A program made the translations under genes and the position numbers. From the NCBI RefSeq assembly GCF_011040385.1, contig NZ_JAAIKB010000007.1:186001-250000 (forward strand): a stretch of DNA of 64,000 nt. The letters are read 5' to 3'. The notes beneath the pieces were generated by a model, which saw only the letters and a program-made list of their open reading frames with translations, had not been told where the DNA came from and did not search any database. Origin of the DNA: Falsiroseomonas algicola (lineage in GTDB: Bacteria; Pseudomonadota; Alphaproteobacteria; Acetobacterales; Acetobacteraceae). Position 1 is the stretch's first letter. Every line of letters begins with the position of its first letter. This document shows, piece after piece, positions 57,300 through 64,000 of the stretch.

Positions 57300-58082
57300 T
57301 CAGAGACCGGAGACGCTGACCTTTTCCTGCCCCTCGACGCCGAGGGCAGGCGCCTCCTCCTGGTCCGGCAGCACGCGCCAGACGCCGCCGGACAGTGTCT
57401 CGCTGGGGCGGAAGCGGGCCTTGTAGGCCATCTTCGGGCTCTGGGGGACCCAGTAGCCGAGATAGACGTAGGGCAGGCCGAGGCTGCGGGCGCGCGACAC
57501 CAGCCACAGGATGGCATAGGTGCCGAGGCTCCGGCGCGTCTCCTCCGGCGCATAGAAGGAATAGACCGCGGAGAGCCCGTCGCTCAGCCAATCCGTCAGG
57601 CAGGCGCCGAGCAGGCGGCCGCCGCCATCGCGGAACTCGACGACGCCCGTGGTGATGGGCGTGTCCTCCACCATGGCGCGGTAGTCGTAGAAACCCATCG
57701 CCGCCATGTCGCCATCGCCGTGGCGCGCGCCCTGGTAGCGCTGGAACAGGGCGAACTGCTCCGCGCTGGCGCGCGCCGGCATTTCCGCCGTCACGAGGTC
57801 GGCGTTGAAGCGCATGACCTTGCGTTGCGTGCGGTCGGGGGTGAAGGCGTCGGCCACGATGCGGATCGGGATGCAGGCGCGGCAGCCCGGGCAGACCGGC
57901 GAATAGGCGATGTTGTGGCTGCGCCGGAAGCCCGCGCGGGACAGCCGGTCATGCAGCGCCTCCGCATCCCCGCCCGCCAGTTCGGTCACGATCTTCCGTT
58001 CCGTCCGGCCTGCCAGATAGGGGCAGGGCAGCGGCGCGGTGGTGTAGAAGAATTGCGGACGGCGGGTGGCGCGTTGGAGCAT
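57300..58082 (-). CDS. bpt: Aspartate/glutamate leucyltransferase (Bpt, N-end rule)
   Basis: The 260-residue protein matches the bacterial Bpt/ATE1 family, which adds Leu from Leu-tRNA to proteins with acidic N-termini, marking them for ClpAP. Features are FFYTTAPLPCPYL, SPVCPGCRACIPIRI with three cysteines, QRYQGARHGDGDM, and YSFYAPEETRRSLGTYAILW. It is of normal length, with a natural start at 58082 (MLQRATRRPQ). It is followed by the SLC13 gene and preceded by the RDD gene on the same strand. Confidence 0.93.
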   Translation of the reverse strand: MLQRATRRPQFFYTTAPLPCPYLAGRTERKIVTELAGGDAEALHDRLSRAGFRRSHNIAYSPVCPGCRACIPIRIVADAFTPDRTQRKVMRFNADLVTAEMPARASAEQFALFQRYQGARHGDGDMAAMGFYDYRAMVEDTPITTGVVEFRDGGGRLLGACLTDWLSDGLSAVYSFYAPEETRRSLGTYAILWLVSRARSLGLPYVYLGYWVPQSPKMAYKARFRPSETLSGGVWRVLPDQEEAPALGVEGQEKVSVSGL

Positions 58083-58121
58083 GTGTCTCAGGCTCTACTG
58101 TCCGCGCTGGCCGCTGGCAAA

Positions 58122-58625
58122 TCAACCATCCTCCGCCAGGAATCGCCCCGGGCGGGCTTCCGATCGCAACGCCGCGCTGCGCACGACAATGGTGTCGGAG
58201 AAGAGGTCGTGAAGGGTGCGGGAGCGGGAGGAGAAGAAGGCGGCCAGCAGCGGCACGCCGCCCGCGGCCCAGGACAGGGCCAGCAGCGTGGTGCTGGTGA
58301 AGGCCTGGCCGAAGCTGGGATGGCCGGTGTCGGATTCCGACCGCACGACCAGCCCCATCAGCGCCTGGCCCGGCGTGGCGGAAAGCGGGGATCCGATGGA
58401 CAGCGTGCCGTAGAGGATGGGCAGCACCAGCCCCCAGGGCAGCATGAACAGCCCGCCCGCCAGGCCCAGCGTCAGCACGGCCAGCAGCCCTGTCCCGCCC
58501 CAGACCAGCCAGGACAGGATGAACAGGATCGCGCCATCGATCAGCCAGGCGGCGACACGGCGGCCGATCACGCCCTCGAAGGGGCGCGGCCGGTCATCGG
58601 CGTCGCTGGCGCGGTTCTGGTTCAC
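58122..58625 (-). CDS. RDD-family membrane protein
   Basis: The 167-residue protein has the RDD signature: RRVAAWLIDGAILFIL in the first membrane helix, a second helix, then GQALMGLVV and RTLHDLFSDTIVV. RDD proteins are of unknown or ion-exchange-related function. The start is GTG at 58625 with CGGAG eight bases upstream, so the gene overlaps the end of the penicillin acylase gene by 32 bases. A longer frame inside the acylase gene is rejected. Confidence 0.85.
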   Translation of the reverse strand: MNQNRASDADDRPRPFEGVIGRRVAAWLIDGAILFILSWLVWGGTGLLAVLTLGLAGGLFMLPWGLVLPILYGTLSIGSPLSATPGQALMGLVVRSESDTGHPSFGQAFTSTTLLALSWAAGGVPLLAAFFSSRSRTLHDLFSDTIVVRSAALRSEARPGRFLAEDG

Positions 58626-60981
58626 TGGGGACTCCGGGGGCTTCGGGCTTGAGGCGGATGGTCCCGGTCGTATTGGCCGGCACCCGCCCCAGGCGCACAA
58701 CGTCACCATCCCGCCATCGTTGCAGCAGGTCATCCCAATGCGGTGAAAATGGGTGGCCCGACTGTCCCGTGGCGATGATGGCGACCGCGCCATCGGGATC
58801 GCCGAGGTCGAAGGCCGCGCGCAGCCCGGCCCCGTGCAGGTGGGCGTAGGGGTTGGCCCCGCCGCCCCGCATGCCGCCGCGCGACACCGTCTCCCCGTCA
58901 CCGGGGCTCGGCATCTCCAGCCGCGTCATGGGGCCGAGCACGGGGAGGAAGCGCAGGATCGGGTGTTCGAAGGTGGCGACATGGGCGCGGCCCCAGGCCC
59001 ACTTCGCCGGGTCGCTGCCCTGTGCCGCCTCGATCTCCGCCGTGGCGTCGGACAGCGCGCGGGCGAGCATCGCGTCGCAGCCGGCGGGCCCGCACCAGGC
59101 GGCGGCGCGGCCAGCGTCGGTCAGCAGCAGGCGGGTGAATTCCGCGCCCGGGCTGGTGCCTTCCGGCGCGCCGCCCTGCGCCAGCGCCAGGCGGCGGAAG
59201 GCGCGGAGCCAGGCGTGATAGATCAGCGGCTGCGGCGCGTCCGCCCGCATCGCGCCGTCCCAGTCCCGCAGCAGGGCCTGCGCACGCCCGGCCAGGCCCT
59301 GGGGCGCCGGCACGGCGAGCAGCCGGGGCAGCACCTCCCGCGCCAGCAGCGACACCACGTCGTTCTGCATGGCAGCGAAGCCGGCGAGGTCATGGGTCGG
59401 CCGCTCGGCCAGCAGCTCCCGGATGCGGCGGAGGCGCCAGTCGCCATACCAGTCCACGCCCAGGAAGACCGGATGGTCCGCCGGCGCCGGCCGCGAATTG
59501 GCGTTCGCGATCTGGCCGCTGGCCGGATTCTCGATGTGCGGCATGGCGTCGAAGGGCACGAAGCCGGTCCAGTCCATGCTGCCGTCCCAGCCCCGGGCGG
59601 GCAGGCGGCCATCGCCGGCGCGGCGGAGCGGCGTGCGGCCGACCAGGTATTGCGCGATCGATCCCTCCGCCGAGGCCACCATCAGGTTCTGCGGCGGGCT
59701 GGTGAACAGGGAGGCGGCGCGCCGTGCCTCGGCCAGGGTGGTGGCGCGGTTCAGCGCCAGCAGCGCCTCCGCCGCCGTGTCGCGCGGCGCGAGGTTGGCC
59801 ATGGAGACCGCGAGCACATAGCCCTGGTCGGCCGCCAGCCCATCGAGGCCGGAGACGACCGGGCCGTGCCGCGTCTCCCTGACGCGCAGCACCTCCGGCT
59901 CCGCCCGGCCGCGCACGGCGATGCGTTCCTCCCGGATGGTGAAGGGGCGGGGGCCGTCCGGGGTGTCGTAGGCATCGGCGCCCGAGAGGCGTTCGACGAA
60001 GACGTCCTGCGTGTCCGAATGGGTGGTGGTGAAGCCCCAGGCCAGGCGCTCGTTCCGGCCGATGACGATGGCGGGCACGCCCGGCGCGGTGGCGCCGGCG
60101 CGGAAGCGGCCATCGGGGAAGTCGATGCGGGCGAGGTACCACAGGACGGGCGCCTGGAAGCCGAGATGCGGGTCGTTCGCCAGCAGCGGCGCGCCGGAGG
60201 CACTGCGCGCCCCCGTCACCGCCCAGGCATTGGACGCGCTGTCGGGCAGCGGCGCATCGACGCCGAAGACCGGCACGGCCTCCAGGATGCGGGCCAGCGA
60301 GACGGCGCCGGGCAGGGAGGCGAGGTCCGGCCGCCCGGCGCTGGCATCGCGGGGCCAGAGGTCGTCGAGCCGGTCCGCCGGCAGGCTGGCCGCCTGCGCG
60401 GCATACTCCAGCTCCCGCCGCCAATTGCCGGAGAGCCACAGGCCCATCACCTTGCCCCAGAGCAGGCTGTCCACCGGCCGCCAGGGCTCCGGCTCCCCCA
60501 GCGCCAGGAATTCCGGCGCCGCCAGCCGCCCGCGCGCGGCGATCAGGGCATTCACCCCCTCCGCATAGGCCTCCAGCAGGTCGCGTGCCTCGGGGGAGAG
60601 TGCGGCGAGGTCGGATTCGGCGGATTGCACCAGGCCGAGGGTGCGGGAGAATCGGTCGAGGCGCAGCGCGCTGCCACCCGCGATCTCCGCCAGCCGGCCG
60701 GAGGCGCCGCGGCGCATCGCCTCCATCTGGAACATGCGGTCCCGCGCATGCAGCCAGCCCATCGCGACGGCGGCGTCGCGGTCGTTCGCGGCCTCGATGC
60801 GCGGGATGCCGTGTTCGTCAAGCGTGATGGCGACGGGGGCGGAGAGGGTCGGGATGCCCGGCTCCTCCCGCGCATCGGGGAGGCTGGAATTGACCAGGCC
60901 GAAGCCGAAGGCGACGGCGATGCCGGCCAGGACGAGCAGGAAGACGAGAAGCCGGCCCGCGAAGGCGAGGAAGGTGCGCAT
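58594..60981 (-). CDS. Penicillin acylase family (Ntn hydrolase) protein
   Basis: The 795-residue product is an N-terminal-nucleophile amidohydrolase of the S45 family, translated as a precursor that cuts itself into alpha and beta chains. The N-terminal part begins with a membrane or signal helix (LLVFLLVLAGIAVAFGFG). The mature nucleophile is predicted to be S250 in DSASNAWAV; further elements are LANDPHLGFQAPVLWY and IVIGRNERLAWGFT. Substrates of such enzymes in bacteria include beta-lactams, acyl-homoserine lactones and other amides; which applies is unknown. Confidence 0.92.
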   Translation of the reverse strand: MRTFLAFAGRLLVFLLVLAGIAVAFGFGLVNSSLPDAREEPGIPTLSAPVAITLDEHGIPRIEAANDRDAAVAMGWLHARDRMFQMEAMRRGASGRLAEIAGGSALRLDRFSRTLGLVQSAESDLAALSPEARDLLEAYAEGVNALIAARGRLAAPEFLALGEPEPWRPVDSLLWGKVMGLWLSGNWRRELEYAAQAASLPADRLDDLWPRDASAGRPDLASLPGAVSLARILEAVPVFGVDAPLPDSASNAWAVTGARSASGAPLLANDPHLGFQAPVLWYLARIDFPDGRFRAGATAPGVPAIVIGRNERLAWGFTTTHSDTQDVFVERLSGADAYDTPDGPRPFTIREERIAVRGRAEPEVLRVRETRHGPVVSGLDGLAADQGYVLAVSMANLAPRDTAAEALLALNRATTLAEARRAASLFTSPPQNLMVASAEGSIAQYLVGRTPLRRAGDGRLPARGWDGSMDWTGFVPFDAMPHIENPASGQIANANSRPAPADHPVFLGVDWYGDWRLRRIRELLAERPTHDLAGFAAMQNDVVSLLAREVLPRLLAVPAPQGLAGRAQALLRDWDGAMRADAPQPLIYHAWLRAFRRLALAQGGAPEGTSPGAEFTRLLLTDAGRAAAWCGPAGCDAMLARALSDATAEIEAAQGSDPAKWAWGRAHVATFEHPILRFLPVLGPMTRLEMPSPGDGETVSRGGMRGGGANPYAHLHGAGLRAAFDLGDPDGAVAIIATGQSGHPFSPHWDDLLQRWRDGDVVRLGRVPANTTGTIRLKPEAPGVPSEPEPRQRRR

Positions 60982-61056
60982 GGGCCGGGAGATGGACCGG
61001 CGGGGGCGGAAAGGGAAGCGGCGGCCCCGCGCCGCATCCTCACCCGCCCGCGCTGC

Positions 61057-61878
61057 TCATTTCTCCAGGTCCATGACGAAGCAATAGTCGCCGAGGCTGA
61101 GCGAGCCGTAGCCGCCGGGGAGGGTGACGCCAAGCTGGTTGCAGGTGCTGGTCTTCACCTTGCGATAGCCGAGCAGGACGGCGAGGGTGACCGCGGTGGC
61201 CAGGATGCCGACCACGGCGACGACGGCGGTGGCGACGACCGCCAGGCAGATGATGGCGCAGCAGGCGACGATCACCCAATCCGCCGGGTTCTGGCGCAGG
61301 ACCAGCGAGTCCGCGGGCAGCCCGAGGCGGCTCAGCACCAGGGCGCGGGCGGCCGGTGCGGCGTTGGCGGCCAGCAGCGGCTCCAGCGGCTTCGCCCAGT
61401 CGCCGGTGCAGACGATGCGGATGCGCGGCACGTCGCTTTCCGCCAGGTCCTTCACATATTCGTAGAGCATGTCCGGCTTGGCGCCGGTGACAACCTTGTC
61501 GTTTACCACCGCGAGCAGGATGGCGCCGGCGGGCTGCGGCCAGGGCACCACCACGGGCACCGGCGCATTGGTGACGAAGGGTGATATGGTGACGGCGTTG
61601 GGGCCCTGCTTCACCTCCATCTTGAGCAGCAGGATGTCCGACGCATCGGCCACCGTCTTGGGTCCGAACGGCGTCATGACCTTGACGCTGTCCTGCCAGT
61701 TGGCGGAGGTGCCGCTGAACTGGCCCTGCGCATTGGTGCGGCCTTCCCAGATCAGGTCATCGCCGCGCCCGGGCGCATCGATGTCGTAGATCCGGATGTC
61801 GGCGCCGCTGACCGGCACCTGGGCGCCACCGGGACCGGGCGCGTGGACCAGGCGCCCGGCGATCGAGATGCTTGGCAT
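61057..61878 (-). CDS. Unknown protein with transthyretin-like N-terminus and C-terminal membrane helices
   Basis: I do not recognise this 273-residue protein. The N-terminal about 65 residues (ISIAGRLVHAPGP, VSGADIRIYDID, IWEGRTNAQGQFSGTS) have the pattern of a transthyretin or CNA-B-like beta-sandwich used for surface or secretion modules. A middle alpha/beta region follows. Near the C-terminus are two hydrophobic stretches (WVIVACCAIICLAVVATAV and VGILATAVTLAVLLG) and a final SLGDYCFVMDLEK. Its ATG has a GGGG-rich site upstream. It lies between penicillin acylase and another unknown gene, on the same strand. Confidence 0.6.
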   Translation of the reverse strand: MPSISIAGRLVHAPGPGGAQVPVSGADIRIYDIDAPGRGDDLIWEGRTNAQGQFSGTSANWQDSVKVMTPFGPKTVADASDILLLKMEVKQGPNAVTISPFVTNAPVPVVVPWPQPAGAILLAVVNDKVVTGAKPDMLYEYVKDLAESDVPRIRIVCTGDWAKPLEPLLAANAAPAARALVLSRLGLPADSLVLRQNPADWVIVACCAIICLAVVATAVVAVVGILATAVTLAVLLGYRKVKTSTCNQLGVTLPGGYGSLSLGDYCFVMDLEK

Positions 61879-61933
61879 TGCTTCGTCCCCCCATGGGGCG
61901 GCCAGTCATTGGTCGCCGGGAACGATGCTAGAC

Positions 61934-61958
61934 GCGACACAGCCCTGGCGTGTGTCGC
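61934..61958 (-). terminator. Inverted repeat between the two unknown genes
   Basis: GCGACACA (61934-61941) and TGTGTCGC (61951-61958) are exact complements around a 9-base loop, in the 132-base gap between the unknown genes on the minus strand. It could be a weak terminator or an operator upstream of the 61878 gene. Confidence 0.35.
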
Positions 61959-62010
61959 CCTGTTTCGCTGCAATCGCCCCGGCCGGCAGGCGGCCGGAGC
62001 GCTTCCTGCG

Positions 62011-62568
62011 TCACGCCTTGCGGGGCGTCCCGATCGACTCCAGCCGCTTCACGAAGGCCTCCCGCGCGGCCTCGAAGCTCTCCTCCAGCTTCGTGGGCAG
62101 CGCATCGGCGTTCTGCTGGTCCACATACCAGGCGCCGCCGGTCTCGGCCTCGTCCTCCAGCGTGCGGATCCAGCCGATGGCGGCGATGGCATCGCCGCGG
62201 CGGTGGCTGAGGTAGCGATCCGCCGCCACCGCCTTGCTGCGCTGCCGCCCGCCGACCTTGGGCTTGCCGTCCGCGCCCGTGAACTTGTGGGGCTGGGCGG
62301 TGCCCGCGGGGGGCGAGAGGTCAAAGACCCCCGCCAGCTCCACGGCCAGCGCCGTCAGCTGCTCCACCGCCGCGGTGGTCGCGGTGGCGGCGGCCGTGCT
62401 GCCGCCACGCGTCGGTGCGGGCGGCGGGGGCAGGGCTTCCAGCATGGCGCGCGCCTGGGCGTGCAGCTTGGACCGCTTCGGGTCCGCCAGGATGCGTTCG
62501 GCATTGGCGCGGAGGTTGGCGAGCTCCGCCTTGTCCTTGCCGCTGTAGTCCATCGGGTTCGTGCTCAC
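62011..62568 (-). CDS. Unknown soluble helical protein
   Basis: The 185-residue product has an N-terminal helical part (DKAELANLRANAERILADP), a Pro/Ala/Thr-rich linker (about 45-60), a basic KPKVGGRQRSK turn and a C-terminal ADALPTKLEESFEAAREAFVKRL helix. No family is recognised. The start is a GTG at 62568 that overlaps the aldehyde dehydrogenase stop by four bases (GTGA), so the two are coupled, which is the main clue. Function unknown. Confidence 0.6.
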   Translation of the reverse strand: MSTNPMDYSGKDKAELANLRANAERILADPKRSKLHAQARAMLEALPPPPAPTRGGSTAAATATTAAVEQLTALAVELAGVFDLSPPAGTAQPHKFTGADGKPKVGGRQRSKAVAADRYLSHRRGDAIAAIGWIRTLEDEAETGGAWYVDQQNADALPTKLEESFEAAREAFVKRLESIGTPRKA

Positions 62569-64000
62569 GCCATGTTCACCATGATGGTCTTCTTATGCGT
62601 GAAGTGTTCCAGCATGGCTTCCAGCGAGGCCTCCTTGCCGAGGCCGGAGGACTTCACGCCGCCATAGCTGAGATTGGCCTGCACCACGAGGTTCTGGTTG
62701 ATCTGCACCAGCCCCGCCTCCAGCCGATGCGCCAGGTCGAGCCCCACCTTCAGGTTGTTGGTCCAGAGCGAGGCCGCGAGGCCGTATTCGCTGTCATTCG
62801 CCTGGGCCAGCACGGTTTCCGGATCGTCGAAGGCCTGGATCACCGTGACCGGTCCGAAGATCTCCTCCCGCACCAGGCGCGACGAATTGTCGAGGCCGGT
62901 GAAGATCACGGGCTGGATGAAGAGCCCCTTCTTCAGCGCCGGGTCGGTCGGCATGGCGGAGCAGACATGGGCGGTGGCGCCCGGGGTCGCGGTGCCCTCG
63001 GCGATGTAGGCCTTCACCTTCTCCAGTTGGCCCTCGCTGACGATGGTGCCGATATCGGTCTTCTCATCCAGCGGATCGCCCATGACCATGGCGTCCACCG
63101 CATTCTTCATCTCCGCCACGAAGCGGTCGAAGATCGGGCGCTCCACATAGATGCGCGACGCCGCGGTGCAGGACTGGCCCTGGCGCGTGAAGCGCATGGA
63201 GGTCAGCGCGCCGGAGACCGTCTTCTCGAAGTCGCAATCGGCGAAGACGATCATCGGCGACTTGCCGCCGAGTTCGAGCGTGACGGGCACCAGCTTCTCG
63301 GCCGCGGCCTTGGCGACGATCTTCCCGGTCTCCACGCTGCCGGTGAAGGTCACCTTGCGGACCTTGGGGTGGGCGACCAGCGGCGCGCCGCATTCCGGGC
63401 CGAAGCCCGAGACCATGTTGAAGACGCCGGGCGGCAGGATGCGGTTCATGATCTCGCAGATCCTGAGCACCGCGAGCGGCGCTTCCTCCGCGCTCTTCAC
63501 CACCACCGAATTGCCCGCCACCAGCGCCGGCGCGACCTTCAGCGCCATCAGCAGCATGGGCACGTTCCAGGGGATGATGGCGCCGACGACGCCGAGCGGC
63601 TCCCGCACCGTCACGCTCAGCACGTTGGGGGCGAAGGGCACGCTCTCCCCCTTCAGCTCCGACCCGAGGCCGCCGAAGAACTCGAAGACATCGGCGACGA
63701 CATTGGCCTCGACCCGGCTCTCGGTCCGCAGCGCCTTGCCGGTCTCGAGCGCGATCAGGCGGCCCAATTCGTCCACATGGGTGCGGATGGCGGCGGCGCA
63801 GGCATGCACCAGGGCGCCGCGCTTGCGGGCCGGCACCTTGGCCCAGGCCTTCTGGGCCTCGGCGGCGTTCAGCACGGCGGCGTCCACATCCGCCGCATCA
63901 CCTTCCGCGGCACGGGCGACCTCCGCGCCTGTCGCGGGATTGACCACGGCGAAGGTCTTGCCGGAGCGGGCGGGCACATAACGTCCGCCGATGAAATGCA
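62565..64000 (-). CDS. Aldehyde dehydrogenase (5' end outside window)
   Basis: The frame is open to base 64000, so the N-terminus is missing; visible sequence starts HFIGGRYVPARSG. It has the NAD-dependent ALDH pattern: IIPWNVPMLLMALKVAPAL (cofactor loop), GSVETGKIVAKAAA, the catalytic Glu in LELGGKSPMIV, the nucleophile Cys in RQGQSCTAASRIY and the EEIFGPV motif. Substrate is not assignable; the family includes betaine-aldehyde, succinate-semialdehyde and phenylacetaldehyde enzymes. An ATG-like start inside the window is not needed. Confidence 0.93.
   Translation of the reverse strand, partial: HFIGGRYVPARSGKTFAVVNPATGAEVARAAEGDAADVDAAVLNAAEAQKAWAKVPARKRGALVHACAAAIRTHVDELGRLIALETGKALRTESRVEANVVADVFEFFGGLGSELKGESVPFAPNVLSVTVREPLGVVGAIIPWNVPMLLMALKVAPALVAGNSVVVKSAEEAPLAVLRICEIMNRILPPGVFNMVSGFGPECGAPLVAHPKVRKVTFTGSVETGKIVAKAAAEKLVPVTLELGGKSPMIVFADCDFEKTVSGALTSMRFTRQGQSCTAASRIYVERPIFDRFVAEMKNAVDAMVMGDPLDEKTDIGTIVSEGQLEKVKAYIAEGTATPGATAHVCSAMPTDPALKKGLFIQPVIFTGLDNSSRLVREEIFGPVTVIQAFDDPETVLAQANDSEYGLAASLWTNNLKVGLDLAHRLEAGLVQINQNLVVQANLSYGGVKSSGLGKEASLEAMLEHFTHKKTIMVNMA

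Overview
The window reads as chromosomal DNA of a GC-rich alphaproteobacterium, most likely a Roseomonas-type member of the Acetobacteraceae. The evidence is a heavily G/C-biased third codon position, PopZ (DUF2497) beside tolC and valS, the scpA-scpB-tat-serS block, an alphaproteobacterial SOS box (GTTC-N7-GTTC) between uvrA and ssb, and DUF815 beside yajC. Genus and species cannot be fixed from sequence reading alone. Genes are densely packed, many overlap by 1 to 4 bases, and no gene-free stretch exceeds 300 bases. No rRNA, CRISPR array, prophage or insertion sequence was recognised.

Layout. 1-5952: carbon-phosphorus lyase genes, phnGHIJKL leftward and phnF-phnM rightward from a shared control region. 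5969-10544: a 1003-residue RTX protein, a HAD phosphatase, a small exported protein, tRNA-Asn and tRNA-Cys. 10721-17583: an isoaspartyl methyltransferase-like gene, tolC, popZ, a tricarboxylate-type binding protein inserted in reverse, and valS. 17588-24000: Uma2 nuclease-like, ilvD, an orphan Gp5-like OB-fold protein, two Tyr/Pro-rich lipoproteins, xth, a globin-coupled chemoreceptor with a PilZ end, and erpA. 24101-35181: dgt, argS, a SPOR protein, nagZ, an M50 protease, scpA, scpB, a lone ABC ATPase, tatB, tatC and serS. 35199-36671: a small accessory island with a caspase-like or DUF4347-like protein, two paralogous two-helix membrane proteins and 9-bp iterons. 36917-46259: a DUF815 ATPase, yajC, isochorismatase, sodB, a squalene/phytoene-synthase-like gene, a binding protein, a GT29 sialyltransferase-like gene, uvrA and ssb. 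46464-64000: an ethylene-receptor-like histidine kinase, a methyltransferase, a second RTX protein, a chemoreceptor, parC, an SLC13-type transporter, the N-end-rule transferase bpt, an RDD membrane protein, penicillin acylase, two unknown genes and the 3' part of an aldehyde dehydrogenase gene.

How the parts fit. The phn genes give growth on phosphonates. The two RTX proteins are type I secretion substrates and TolC is a plausible exit pore, although no type I ABC transporter or adaptor lies in the window. Several conserved alphaproteobacterial gene orders are interrupted: popZ/valS by a TctC-type gene, scpB/tatB by an ABC ATPase where tatA often lies, and serS/yajC by the caspase-like island. 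The first two breaks each carry one copy of a dispersed structured repeat whose hairpin stem differs by two compensatory base-pair changes. The repeat, the island with its iterons, the GT29 gene and the ethylene-receptor-like kinase are the most interesting items.
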